This document shows, piece by piece, positions 45,654-54,608 of a stretch of DNA of 64,000 nt (positions are counted from its first letter, which is position 1; the number at the start of each line of letters is the position of its first letter). Made by a program: the position numbers and the translations under genes. The stretch is taken from NCBI RefSeq assembly GCF_000725485.1, contig NZ_JOAG01000004.1, positions 310,001 through 374,000 of the forward strand, given 5' to 3'. This DNA is from Nonomuraea candida (GTDB lineage: Bacteria > Actinomycetota > Actinomycetes > Streptosporangiales > Streptosporangiaceae). The notes under the pieces were generated by a model, which worked only from the letters and a program-made list of their open reading frames with translations, made no database searches and was not told the origin of the DNA.

Positions 45654-46529
45654 GTGCGACGCATGCTTCTGGCAGTCGCCACCTGCACCGCGCTCACCGC
45701 CACGGCCTGCGCCGCCGGCGACAGCGGTGGGACTGCCACCACGAAGGCGTCCGGCTCCTCGTCCGTCGCCGGCCCATCGACTCCGGCAGCCCCCCGGACA
45801 CTCACGCCACAACCCCTGGAGAACCACACGAAAGCACCCCTGACCAGGACAGGCCGGGCGGCGTTACCCGGGACCGGCGAAAGCCGGGCAGGGGCGTCGG
45901 CACGAGCCTGGCAAGGTCGCGCAGGGATGGTGTGGCCAGGGGAAGAGCGGGCGGCGGTGGTGCGGCGCGGGGAAGAGCGGGCGGCGGCGGTGGTGCGGCG
46001 CGGGGAAGGCCGGGCGGCGGCGGTGGTGCCGGCCGGGGAGAGCCGGGCGGCGGCCGTGCGGGTTGCCGGAGGTGGGGTGCGGGCGGCCGGTGATGTGGCC
46101 GCGCCCGTGCGGTTGCGCATTCCGGCCATCGGGCTGTCCACCCGGGTGATCCCGCTGCGGCTCGACCGGAAGGGACGGCTCGTCGCGCCCACCGTGTTCG
46201 ACCGGGTGGGCTGGAACAAGGCGGGGCCGGAGCCGGGTGAGAAGGGGGTGGCGGTGATCGCGGGTCACGTCGACTCCAAGACCGGCCCGGCGGTGTTCTA
46301 CCGCCTGCCCCGGCTCCGCAAGGGCGACCGGGTGCACGTCGATCGGGCCGACGGCAGCACGGTCACGTTCACGGTCGGCCGCCTGGCCCGCTATCCGAAG
46401 AGCCGCATCCCGAACAAGGAGGTCTACGGTCCGGGACGGGGCGCCGAGCTGCGGCTGATCACCTGCGGCGGCACGTTCGACCGCGCCCGCGGCGGCTACC
46501 GCGACAACGTGATCGTCTTCGCCCGCTGA
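45654..46529 (+). CDS. class F-type sortase with repeat-rich N-terminal region
   Basis: 291 residues from GTG 45654. N-terminal 20 residues end TATAC, a possible lipobox. Residues about 80-135 form a repeat of GEERAAAVVRR type. Sortase domain (about 150-291) has His in VAVIAGHVDS, Cys in LRLITCGG and Arg in GGYRDNV, the catalytic trio. Family F sortases are actinobacterial and remain poorly defined. The gene follows the Asp-repeat protein immediately, which suggests an enzyme-substrate pair. Confidence 0.85.
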   Translation: MRRMLLAVATCTALTATACAAGDSGGTATTKASGSSSVAGPSTPAAPRTLTPQPLENHTKAPLTRTGRAALPGTGESRAGASARAWQGRAGMVWPGEERAAVVRRGEERAAAVVRRGEGRAAAVVPAGESRAAAVRVAGGGVRAAGDVAAPVRLRIPAIGLSTRVIPLRLDRKGRLVAPTVFDRVGWNKAGPEPGEKGVAVIAGHVDSKTGPAVFYRLPRLRKGDRVHVDRADGSTVTFTVGRLARYPKSRIPNKEVYGPGRGAELRLITCGGTFDRARGGYRDNVIVFAR

Positions 46530-46619
46530 GCCGGCACCCGGGCGGGATCGTGTCCGTCCGTTGTGCCGGGAGCCGGGCGAGGACGCCGTTCATCCGATGA
46601 GCCGGCGTCCGGAGGGGGC

Positions 46620-46651
46620 GTGCCGCCGAGGGGGAGACCCCTCGGCGGCAC
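46620..46651 (+). terminator. terminator after the sortase
   Basis: Perfect 14-bp arms GTGCCGCCGAGGGG (46620-46633) and its complement (46638-46651), loop GAGA. Confidence 0.8.
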
Positions 46652-46745
46652 GGTCCCGTGCGGGCTGTTCCCGGCGGAGGTCTCATTCGTCTCCGCGTAC
46701 GGTTCGCGTCGGGGTCCGTTAACCCGGGGGTCGTAGCGTGCGCGC

Positions 46746-47864
46746 ATGGCGGATCGTTACCCGACGTCGGTTCCGTACCGGCGAGCGATGGACGGCTATC
46801 ACACCTATCGGATCCCGGCGGCGGTGGTGACGGGCGCCGGGACGGTGCTGGCCTTCGCGGAGGGGCGGCGCGGCTCGGCCTCCGACTCCGGCCACATCGA
46901 CCTGGTGCTCAAACGATCGTCCGACGGCGGCAGGACGTGGGGCGAGTTGCAGGTCGTGGCCACGGAGCCGCGCCGGGGCACGGCGGGCAACCCGGCGCCC
47001 ATGGTGCTGGACGACGGCAGGATCGTGCTGGTCTTCGTCCGGCAGGGCCCGTCGGCGACCGAGGAGAAGATCAGGCGCGGCCAGGTGGCGGCGGCGGACG
47101 GGCGGCGGGTGTTCGTCACGGTCAGCGCGGACGACGGGGTCACCTGGTCGGAGCCCCGCGAGATCACCGCGAGCGTGAAGCGCCCCGAGTGGCGCTGGTA
47201 CGCGACCACGCCGGGGCACGCGCTCGTCCTGCGGCACGGCCCGCACGCCGGACGCCTGCTGGTCCCCGCCAACCACTCGCTGCCCCCGGCCGGCCAGGAC
47301 AACGGCACCGAGGGCAAGTACAACGGCGGCCACTGCCTGCTGAGCGACGACGGCGGGCAGACCTGGCGCATCGGGTACGTCGACGACAACCCCGACGGCT
47401 ACGTCAACGTCAACGAGACCACGGGCGCCGAGCTGCCCGGCGGGCGCGTCTACCTCAACACCCGCACCGACTCCACCGCCCCCGGCACCAGGGCGGACGC
47501 CTGCTCGGCCGACGGCGGCCAGACGCTGGAGCTGCCCTTCCGCCCGCAGGCCGGGCTGGTCGGCCCGGTGGTGGAGGGCAGCGTGTTGTGGTGCGACGCG
47601 CCGGACGTGCTGCTGTTCTCCGGCCCGGCGGCCCCCGACGCGCGGGCCCTGATGACGGTGCGCGCCAGCCACGACCAGGGCCTCACCTGGCGGCCGGCGC
47701 ACACGGTGTCCGGGCTGCCCGCCGCCTACTCCGACCTGGTGCGGGTGGATGGGGAGACGGTGGGCCTGCTGTACGAGACGGGGAACTTCGGCCCGTACGA
47801 GAGCATCGCCTTCCGCCGGATCCCCGTCGCCGAGCTGGCCGCCCCGGAGCATCCCGCAGGTTGA
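46746..47864 (+). CDS. GH33-type exo-sialidase without signal peptide
   Basis: 372 residues, ATG 46746. Six-bladed propeller sialidase: YRIPAAV arginine motif, and four Asp-boxes SSDGGRTW, SADDGVTW, SDDGGQTW and SHDQGLTW. Catalytic Asp-like and Tyr/Glu regions fit. No secretion signal is visible, so it may act inside the cell or be exported another way. There is no SD; TAGCGT lies just before the ATG, so leaderless initiation is possible. Confidence 0.9.
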   Translation: MADRYPTSVPYRRAMDGYHTYRIPAAVVTGAGTVLAFAEGRRGSASDSGHIDLVLKRSSDGGRTWGELQVVATEPRRGTAGNPAPMVLDDGRIVLVFVRQGPSATEEKIRRGQVAAADGRRVFVTVSADDGVTWSEPREITASVKRPEWRWYATTPGHALVLRHGPHAGRLLVPANHSLPPAGQDNGTEGKYNGGHCLLSDDGGQTWRIGYVDDNPDGYVNVNETTGAELPGGRVYLNTRTDSTAPGTRADACSADGGQTLELPFRPQAGLVGPVVEGSVLWCDAPDVLLFSGPAAPDARALMTVRASHDQGLTWRPAHTVSGLPAAYSDLVRVDGETVGLLYETGNFGPYESIAFRRIPVAELAAPEHPAG

Positions 47865-47922
47865 CAGTGCCCGGCCGGGGCCGGTTATCTGATCGCCCGT
47901 GTTACCTAAATATGGGGGCGAT

Positions 47923-49047
47923 GTGGGCGTTATCCGGAGGGTTCTCGCGCGTTCGGCGGCCGTGGCGGCGGCACTGGCCCTGACACCGGCGGCGGCGGTG
48001 ACCACGGCGGGCCCGGCCACCGCACAGTCGGCCACCGCACAGTCGGCCGCCACACAGGAGAGCGCCGCGCGGGCGAGCACCGCACAGGCGAGCGCCGCAC
48101 AGTCGGCCGCCACACAGGCGAGCGCCGCACAGCCGAGTGCCGCCAGGAGCGCCGTGGGGAGCGCGGCCAAGGATGCGGCCGAGAGCGCGGCCGAAGGTGC
48201 GGCGTTGTGGCGTCCGCCGCTCCAGAGCCGCTGGCAGTACCAGCTGGAGGGCAACCCCCAGCACGCCGCCACCGGCGGCATCGACGTCGACGTCTGCGCC
48301 GTCCCGCACACCGGCGGCGCCTGCGTCCGGCCGACGGTGTTCGACATCGACCTCTACGTGGACAGCGAGCTGGCGGGGAACAACTCCACGGTCAACACCG
48401 CCGCCGTCAAGGCGATCCACGCCCGCGGGGCCAAGGCGATCTGCTACGTGGACGCCGGCTCGATCGAGGACTTCCGGCCCGACTACCGGCAGTTCCTCGA
48501 CTGGCACAAGAGCCACGGCGGCTCCCTGCTCGGCAAGCCGTTCAGCGCGGACTTCCCGAACGAGCGGTGGGCCAACATCAACAACGACCGGGGCCAGCGC
48601 GACTTCCTGCTGAAGATGATGGCGGCCCGGGTGGACAAGTGCGCGCGGGCGGGGTTCGACGGGGTCGAGTTCGACGTCGTCAACGCCTACGAGGAGGGCA
48701 AGAAGGTCACCGGCTGGACGGTCAGCGCCGCGACCCAGCTCGCCTACAACCGGGCCCTGGCGAAGCTGGCCCACGACAGGGGCCTGTCGGTCGCGCTCAA
48801 GAACGACACCGGCCAGGCCGCCGAGCTCGTCTCCAGCTTCGACTACGCGGTCAACGAGTCGTGCTTCCAGTGGGACGAGTGTGCCGAGCTGGACGTCTTC
48901 GTCAAGGCCGGCAAGCCGGTCTTCCACGTCGAGTACGCCACCGCCCCGGCGAGCTTCTGCTCCCGGGCGAACAAGCTGGGCTTCAACTCGATCAAGAAGC
49001 CGGCCGACCTCTCCCTGCGGGACAAGCCGTTCAAGCCGTGCAGGTGA
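47923..49047 (+). CDS. secreted GH114-type endo-alpha-1,4-polygalactosaminidase-like protein
   Basis: 374 residues from GTG 47923 (GGGGG before it); GTG 47899 is an alternative. Signal peptide (1-34), then a low-complexity spacer of SAATQASAAQ-type repeats (about 35-90), then the GH114 barrel (about 95-374): WQYQLEG, FDIDLYVD, ICYVDAGSIEDFRPD, GFDGVEFDVVNAYEEG and FVKAGKPVFHVEY. Family members act on galactosamine-containing polysaccharides of cell surfaces or biofilms. Six or so cysteines may stabilise it outside. Confidence 0.85.
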   Translation: MGVIRRVLARSAAVAAALALTPAAAVTTAGPATAQSATAQSAATQESAARASTAQASAAQSAATQASAAQPSAARSAVGSAAKDAAESAAEGAALWRPPLQSRWQYQLEGNPQHAATGGIDVDVCAVPHTGGACVRPTVFDIDLYVDSELAGNNSTVNTAAVKAIHARGAKAICYVDAGSIEDFRPDYRQFLDWHKSHGGSLLGKPFSADFPNERWANINNDRGQRDFLLKMMAARVDKCARAGFDGVEFDVVNAYEEGKKVTGWTVSAATQLAYNRALAKLAHDRGLSVALKNDTGQAAELVSSFDYAVNESCFQWDECAELDVFVKAGKPVFHVEYATAPASFCSRANKLGFNSIKKPADLSLRDKPFKPCR

Positions 49048-50916
49048 TCAGGGCGCGGCCGGCGGCTCGGGGCCGAGCACGTTCATCACCATGATCAGAC
49101 CGCGCACGCTGTGGTTCTCCGTGCGCAGGTGTGACAGCCGCACGTTCAGCGGGGTCGGCCGCCCTCTGCGGTTGACCGCGTCGAGCACCAGCCCCGCCAC
49201 GCCCGCCGACGGGTCGGACCCGTCGGCGAGCGAGCCGCGCAGGCGGGGCAGGAGCCGCTCCAGCGGCAGGCCGATGTCGAGGCCGGCGAGCGGAGCGCCG
49301 ATGGCCTCGTCGGAGCGCACCCCCCACAGCTCCTCGGCCCCCGGGCTCCACACGACCACTCGCAGGTCGCCGTCGAGCACGATGACGGCGTCGCCGAGGC
49401 TGCGCACCACCGAGGAGACGAACGTGTTGACCTCGTCGAGCTCGATCGTGCGGGACGTGAGGGCGTCGTTGATGTGCTGCAGCTCGTCGTTGGTGGACTG
49501 GAGCTCCTCGTTCATCGTCTCCAGTTCCTCGTTGGTGGACTGGAGCTCCTCGTTGGTGGTCTCCAGTTCCTCGTTGGTGGACTGGAGCTCCTCGTTGGTG
49601 GTCTCCAGCTCCTCGTTGAGCGACTGCAGCTCCTCGTAGGCCTGTTCGAGCTGCCTGTTGGCCTGTTCGAGCTCGTCTCTGAGCCTGCGGTAGCGGGTGA
49701 CGTCGTGGAAGTGGATGCCGATGCCGACGAGGTTGCCCGAGGCGAGCAGGGGCACGACGGAGACGTCGAAGATGCCGGCCTCCGGGGTGCCGACGCGGTG
49801 CCAGACCACCTCCTGCAACTCGACGGGGCGCAGCTCGTGACGGACCTGCTCGATGATCGAGCGCAGCTCCACGGGGCGGTAGGAGACCTCCAGGTCCTGG
49901 AAGGGGCGGCCGACGTCGCGGGGGTTGAGGTTGAACAGGGCCTCGGCCTTGGCGTTGGCCAGCGCCAGGTTGCCCGGGACGTCCACCACGAGCTGGGCCA
50001 CGGGGCCGGCGGCGAGCGCCACGGACGCCAGCGTGGGCAGGCGCAGGGCCAGGTCGGTGGCGCCGCCGCCGACCGACCACGGCGCCCGGTAGCCCTGGCC
50101 GGCGGGCCTGACCTTCCTGAACAGCCGCATGCGCAGGTCCACCGGCTCGAACGTGTCGCTGTGGTTCAGCAGCATCTCCGCCTTGCCCAGGAACAGGAAG
50201 CCGGGGTCGGACAGCGCGAAGTGGAAGCGCCGGACGATGTTGAGCTGCGTCTCGGTGTTGAAGTACATCAGCGTGTTGCGGGCCAGCAGCAGGTCGACGC
50301 GGGAGATGGGGGCGTCGTGGGTGAGGTCGTTGCGCCCGAAGATGAGCTGGCGGCGCAGGTCGCGGCGGAAGGCGTGGCCGTCGTCCACCGGCTCGAAGTA
50401 CGTCTCGCGCAGGTCGGGCGGCACGTCGTCGAGCGCCCTGCCGGAGTAGACGCCGGTCCTGGCGACCTGCAGCGCCTTCTCGTCGAGGTCGGTGCCGTAG
50501 ATCTTCACCCGCTCGCGGAACCCGTCGAGGCCGAGCTCCTCGGCCAGCACCATGGCGATGCTGTACGCCTCCTCGCCGCTGGCGCAGCCCGCGCTCCACA
50601 CGCGGATGGGCCGGCCGTCGGACTTCTGGTCGAGCAGGGCCGGGATCACGAGTTCGCGCAGGCGTTGCCACGCGGACGGATCCCTGAAGAAACCGGTGAC
50701 GTTGATCAGGAGGCTGTCGAAGAGCCTGCCGAACTCCTCCGGCTCCAGCTCCAGCAGGTCGCGGTATTCGCCGTAGTCGCGCAGTTTCAGCGCTTCGAGC
50801 CGGCGGGCGATCCGCCGGACCAAGGTGTTGCGCTTGTATCCCGTGAAGTCGAACCCGCGGGTCTCCTTGAGGAGAAGGAGGAGGTCGTCGAACTCACGCT
50901 CATCCTCTGTCGTCAC
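49048..50916 (-). CDS. CheR-type methyltransferase with coiled coil and PAS domain
   Basis: 622 residues, ATG 50916. Order: CheR N-terminal helical part (1-75), SAM-binding methyltransferase (about 80-275; WSAGCASGEEAYSIAM, FGRNDLTHDAP, LARNTLMYFN), first PAS-like part (about 290-405), long coiled coil with ELETTNEELQSTNE repeats (about 410-490) and a final PAS domain (about 495-610). Such CheR-PAS proteins serve in non-flagellar signalling. No chemoreceptor gene in sight. Convergent with GH114, stops adjacent. Confidence 0.9.
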   Translation of the reverse strand: MTTEDEREFDDLLLLLKETRGFDFTGYKRNTLVRRIARRLEALKLRDYGEYRDLLELEPEEFGRLFDSLLINVTGFFRDPSAWQRLRELVIPALLDQKSDGRPIRVWSAGCASGEEAYSIAMVLAEELGLDGFRERVKIYGTDLDEKALQVARTGVYSGRALDDVPPDLRETYFEPVDDGHAFRRDLRRQLIFGRNDLTHDAPISRVDLLLARNTLMYFNTETQLNIVRRFHFALSDPGFLFLGKAEMLLNHSDTFEPVDLRMRLFRKVRPAGQGYRAPWSVGGGATDLALRLPTLASVALAAGPVAQLVVDVPGNLALANAKAEALFNLNPRDVGRPFQDLEVSYRPVELRSIIEQVRHELRPVELQEVVWHRVGTPEAGIFDVSVVPLLASGNLVGIGIHFHDVTRYRRLRDELEQANRQLEQAYEELQSLNEELETTNEELQSTNEELETTNEELQSTNEELETMNEELQSTNDELQHINDALTSRTIELDEVNTFVSSVVRSLGDAVIVLDGDLRVVVWSPGAEELWGVRSDEAIGAPLAGLDIGLPLERLLPRLRGSLADGSDPSAGVAGLVLDAVNRRGRPTPLNVRLSHLRTENHSVRGLIMVMNVLGPEPPAAP

Positions 50917-50944
50917 AAGCGAAGAGTACGCCCACGGGCCGTGC

Positions 50945-51988
50945 TCAACTCGTCAGCAGCGTGTCACCGTTGCGACCGATGCGGGATTGCAGCATGCGAA
51001 TGGTGTTCAGGGCGTCGCGGGTGCGTTCCTCCTCCTCGTGGAGATACCGCATCGACACGCTCTGCCCCCGCTCCTCGGCCGCGCGGTGCATGCGGTCGAG
51101 CACCCGCAGCCGCTCCTCCAGCCGCTGGATCGCCACCCACAGGGCCCGCTCGACCGCGTCGGACTGGGCACTGATCATGCTGTCCCCGGACCAGGCGTGG
51201 CCGACCCGGCAGACGTAGCGCTGCGTGGTGGCGTTCTTCTGCTCGTAGATGGGGCCGTTGCACTCGGGACAGCTGAAGGCGATCAGCTCGCCCCCGGGCT
51301 CGCCCAGCCCCGGCACCTCCCGCAGGAACTGCTCGATCTCGCGCCGTATGTCGTCGTCGTGCACGCGGCCCTCCCCGTTGACGGGGGTTCGGCTCTGCCG
51401 CAGGATCCATCCGGCGAGCTCGCGCACGGGCAGCGCCGGCGCTCCCGGCACCGCCCTCATGGCGGCTCCGGGCATGCCCGGGAAGGCGCACTCCGCGGGT
51501 TCCTGCACGGCGACCGCGCCCCCGTACCGGTCGATCGCCTCGCAGCCCTTCGCCCCGTCGTCCAGCGCCCCGCTCAGCACCACGGCAGCCGCGCGCGGTC
51601 CCGCGTCCAGTGCCGCGCTCATGAACAGCGGGTCGGCCGCCGGGCGGTGCCCGTTGTGCCGTGGGCCCCGCGACAGGCGGACCCTGCCGTCGCTCACGAG
51701 CAGGTGGAAGTCGGGACGCGCGACGTACACGCGGCCCGGGCGCACGGTCTCCTTGTCCTCGGCAGGGAACGCCTTGAGCGGGCCCGCCCGGTTCAGGATG
51801 TCGGCCAGCACGCTCTTGCCCCGGGGCGGCATGTGCAGGACCACCAGCACCGCGGCGGGCAGATCGGCGGGCAGCTCGCTCAGCAGGGCGCGTAGCGGCT
51901 CGACACCGCCGGCCGAGGCGGCGGTCACGACCACGTCACGTCCGGCTGTCCCCATGACCCTCCCCCTGTCCGGAGGAGAGGAGATCAT
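50945..51988 (-). CDS. CheB-type protein-glutamate methylesterase
   Basis: 347 residues from ATG 51988, chosen for AAGGAAG upstream; ATG 51955 (with GGGAGGG) is nearly as good and starts right at the domain. Methylesterase domain: Ser in TAASAGGVEP, His in VLHMPPRGKS and Asp in SGALDDGAKG. No receiver domain. The C-terminal half has CPECNGPIYEQ and CRVGHAWS, a Cys/His set like a zinc-binding module, then helices. Upstream of CheR-PAS in the same direction, 28 bp apart. Confidence 0.88.
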   Translation of the reverse strand: MISSPPDRGRVMGTAGRDVVVTAASAGGVEPLRALLSELPADLPAAVLVVLHMPPRGKSVLADILNRAGPLKAFPAEDKETVRPGRVYVARPDFHLLVSDGRVRLSRGPRHNGHRPAADPLFMSAALDAGPRAAAVVLSGALDDGAKGCEAIDRYGGAVAVQEPAECAFPGMPGAAMRAVPGAPALPVRELAGWILRQSRTPVNGEGRVHDDDIRREIEQFLREVPGLGEPGGELIAFSCPECNGPIYEQKNATTQRYVCRVGHAWSGDSMISAQSDAVERALWVAIQRLEERLRVLDRMHRAAEERGQSVSMRYLHEEEERTRDALNTIRMLQSRIGRNGDTLLTS

Positions 51989-51999
51989 GCGTCTTCCTT

Positions 52000-52083
52000 C
52001 GCTTTCCGGAAGGACGGAAGCCCTTTCCGGAAGGACGGAAGCCCTTTCCGGAAGGACGGAAGCCCTTTCAGGAGGGACGGAAG
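52000..52083. repeat. 21-bp tandem repeat, four copies
   Basis: Units at 52000-52020, 52021-52041, 52042-52062 and 52063-52083, each containing CTTTCCGGAAGGACGG; the unit is itself nearly palindromic around CCGG. They span the end of the STAS gene (stop at 52068) and the leader of cheB, so they may form stacked hairpins in the transcript. Confidence 0.75.
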
Positions 52084-52841
52084 GGCGCCGGGGCCGCTCG
52101 GACGGGGACCAGGGCGGCACGCGCGTCCGCGAGGCTGGTGCGCAGGGCCCGCAGGCTGTCGTCGCACCGTTCGCGGGTGGCGAGCAGCAGCGAGCGGGAC
52201 TCGGTCGTGACGCGGAGCCGGTGCAGCATGGCCTGGTGCTGGCGGGCCGTGTGCTCGCGCAGCGCGCGCGCCTCGTGGATGACCGTCGGCAGCGTGACCG
52301 TCGGCAGCGTGACGGGCTGCGGCGGGGGCGGGGCGGCGGCCTGCCGCGCCGGCGTGCCCGTCTCGCGAGGCGCCGGCATCTCCTGAGACGCCCGGAGGCG
52401 TCCGGCGGTCTGCGCGCCGGACACGCGCCGCATGCGCGGCAGGTGGCGGCGTGTGACCATCACCGCCGCGGGCGTCTGGTACGCCTCCACCCCCGCGGCC
52501 GCGAGGGCCTCGGGCATGCTGGAGTAGACCGGGAGCATCTCGTGGGAGTGCTCGGTCATCAGCGCGATGAGGCGGCGCAGCGCCGGCCGCACCTCCGCCA
52601 GCCCGAGCCGGCCGCCCTTCTCCTGGAGGGCCCGATGGGTGCGGGCGAGCTGGTCGAGGCCGTTCAGGTCGCAGAACCAGAGGTCGCCCGCGGCCACGAG
52701 CACGTGCTTGACCGCGGTGCGCGGCAGCGGATCGAGGAACGCGGCCAGCACCGGCCGCGTCGTCGAGTCCAGCTCGCCCGTCAAGGCGATCACCAGCGTG
52801 GTGTCGTCGACGGGCACCAGCCGCACGGACAACTGCATCAT
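52068..52841 (-). CDS. STAS-domain protein with long basic tail
   Basis: 257 residues from ATG 52841 behind GGAGGAGGGGG; longer in-frame starts are possible but lack an RBS. STAS domain about 1-115 (LVIALTGELDSTTRP and LWFCDLNGLDQL): the usual phospho-Ser is replaced (DLNGLDQL), so it is probably not regulated by the standard kinase. Tail 115-257 has a Pro/Ala section and two helices. In line with cheB and cheR. Confidence 0.7.
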   Translation of the reverse strand: MMQLSVRLVPVDDTTLVIALTGELDSTTRPVLAAFLDPLPRTAVKHVLVAAGDLWFCDLNGLDQLARTHRALQEKGGRLGLAEVRPALRRLIALMTEHSHEMLPVYSSMPEALAAAGVEAYQTPAAVMVTRRHLPRMRRVSGAQTAGRLRASQEMPAPRETGTPARQAAAPPPPQPVTLPTVTLPTVIHEARALREHTARQHQAMLHRLRVTTESRSLLLATRERCDDSLRALRTSLADARAALVPVRAAPAPFRPS

Positions 52842-52952
52842 GGTGAGCCCCCTCCTCCGGCGGGGCGCGCGTTCGGGGACTGGCGCGCCGACAGATTTCC
52901 GGCTCGGACCCATCCTCTCTCTCCGCCGCGCAAAGGGCCAGGCGATTCGGAA

Positions 52953-54527
52953 TCAGGCGGGCTCGCGGACGGTGAGGGGGTTGGGCAGGCTCGTCCAGCG
53001 GTCGCCCGGCGGGGCGCCCTCCAGCCGGGCGAGCAGGTGGGCCTTGGCCGGGATCCGCTCCGCGAAGAGGGCCTCCCGGTCGGCGCGCGCGTCCGGGCCG
53101 GCGGGCAGCGCCTCGAACGCGTGGCGGGCGGCGGCGGCCACGACCTCCCAGAGTCCGGACTCGGCGGCCCGGTCGCCGCGCCCGAAGAGCGCGACCAGGC
53201 TGCCGAACGTGGTGCCGAGCAGCGAGCCGAACAGCTTGGCGCGCAGGGCCGCGGGGTCGTCGGTGAGCAGCCGGGCGCTGACCGGCGGGACCTCGATCCC
53301 GTGGCGGGCCAGCCTGGCGGGGCTGATCCTGACGTCGGCCAGGTCGCGGTAGACCAGCCGGCACGGCAGGCCGTCGCCGTCGAGCGCGACCACCAGGTTC
53401 TGGCCGTGCGCCTCCATCGCCACGCCGAGCGACAGCAGGCCCAGCGCGTTCGTCAGGGCCAGGCGGGCGAAGGCGGCCAGCCAGGCGGCCGGGTCGCGCG
53501 CCGTCTCCGGGGTGAGCGCGGCCACGGGCAGCACGGTGCCCGCCGCCCTGATGCCCGCCTCCCCGGTATCCGGTTCCCCGGCGGGCTCGCGGAGCAGGAC
53601 CGACAGGTCGGCCGTGTGCTCGCCGTCCACCGCGCCGGCCGCCCCGGCCAGGTAGCGGGCGATGCGCAGGCCGCCGCCGCAGCGCCGCGCCACCGTGGTG
53701 AGCAGGTCGGACAGGGCGACGCAGTCGCGTACCGAGCCGGGGGAGATGTCCCTGACGCCCGAGGTCATGCGGGTGGTGAAGGCCGTCTTGAGATGCGCGC
53801 CGCCGCCGATCGGGGCGAGCGTGCGCACGGACATGAGCGGCCGGGCCGGCAGGGCTCCGGTGGCGTACGGGCGCAGCCCCAGGCGGGGCAGGACGTGCCG
53901 GGTCTGCCAGGGGTGCACGGGCAGCAGCAGCCGGTCGCCGTCCATGAGGGAGGCCGGCCACGGGCCCGTGACGAGGCAGTCGCGGGCCGGCAGCGCCAGC
54001 AGGTCGAGCAGGACGGTGGGGCGGTGCTCGGGCATGTACGCGAGCTGCTCGGCCACCGAGACGCCCGGCCGGTTGCGGCAGCCCGGATGGTAGGGATGGC
54101 CGTCCACCACGCTCTGCTCGTGGTCCGCCAGCGTGCCGCCGGTCCTGGGCGCGGCGTTCGCGCGGGAGAGCGCCAGCGAGGCCACGCTGTTGTCGAGCTC
54201 CTCGACCAGGCCGCCGGTGCCGGGCAGGGCGAGGGCGGCCAGCAGCTCCGCCGGGTGGGTGTGCGGGCGGCCGTCCAGCCGCAGCACCGGCGTCTCCCCG
54301 ACGTCGTACGCCCTGCGCTCCGGCCCGCTGAGCACGCGCCCGTCCGCCAGCCGCACCCGGCCGCCCTCGGCCCGCGCCAGCCCGGGCAGCGGCTCGTACA
54401 GCAGCCCCCGCCACAGGCGGCCCATGACGGCGGCACGCGCGCCGGGAAGTGCCGCGGCGTAGGCGGCGGACAAGCCGGGACGGACGTGAGCCACCTCCTT
54501 CGCGAACTCCTCCTCCATCCGCCTCAT
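52953..54527 (-). CDS. IucA/IucC-type siderophore synthetase 1
   Basis: 524 residues from ATG 54527 (AAGGTGG 5 nt upstream); ATG 54545 is an alternative. NIS synthetase motifs: GHPYHPGCRNRPG, HPWQTRH, KTAFTTRMTSGVRDISP (ATP site) and MEAHGQNLVV. These enzymes join citrate or other carboxylates to amines or hydroxylamines in non-ribosomal siderophore assembly. Divergent from a second synthetase at 54609; no transporter or amine monooxygenase genes are visible in the window. Confidence 0.9.
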   Translation of the reverse strand: MRRMEEEFAKEVAHVRPGLSAAYAAALPGARAAVMGRLWRGLLYEPLPGLARAEGGRVRLADGRVLSGPERRAYDVGETPVLRLDGRPHTHPAELLAALALPGTGGLVEELDNSVASLALSRANAAPRTGGTLADHEQSVVDGHPYHPGCRNRPGVSVAEQLAYMPEHRPTVLLDLLALPARDCLVTGPWPASLMDGDRLLLPVHPWQTRHVLPRLGLRPYATGALPARPLMSVRTLAPIGGGAHLKTAFTTRMTSGVRDISPGSVRDCVALSDLLTTVARRCGGGLRIARYLAGAAGAVDGEHTADLSVLLREPAGEPDTGEAGIRAAGTVLPVAALTPETARDPAAWLAAFARLALTNALGLLSLGVAMEAHGQNLVVALDGDGLPCRLVYRDLADVRISPARLARHGIEVPPVSARLLTDDPAALRAKLFGSLLGTTFGSLVALFGRGDRAAESGLWEVVAAAARHAFEALPAGPDARADREALFAERIPAKAHLLARLEGAPPGDRWTSLPNPLTVREPA

Positions 54528-54608
54528 TGATCCCACCTTTTCCATGAACTCCCCCTATAGCTACCCTGTGGGGCACCAATGGGGACAAAGGGTAGGAGTA
54601 CGGTCGCC

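Noticed and set aside
49480..49630. Regular direct repeats of about 42 bp that resemble a CRISPR array
   Set aside because: They are codons for the ELETTNEELQSTNE coiled coil of the CheR-PAS protein; there are no unique spacers and no cas genes.
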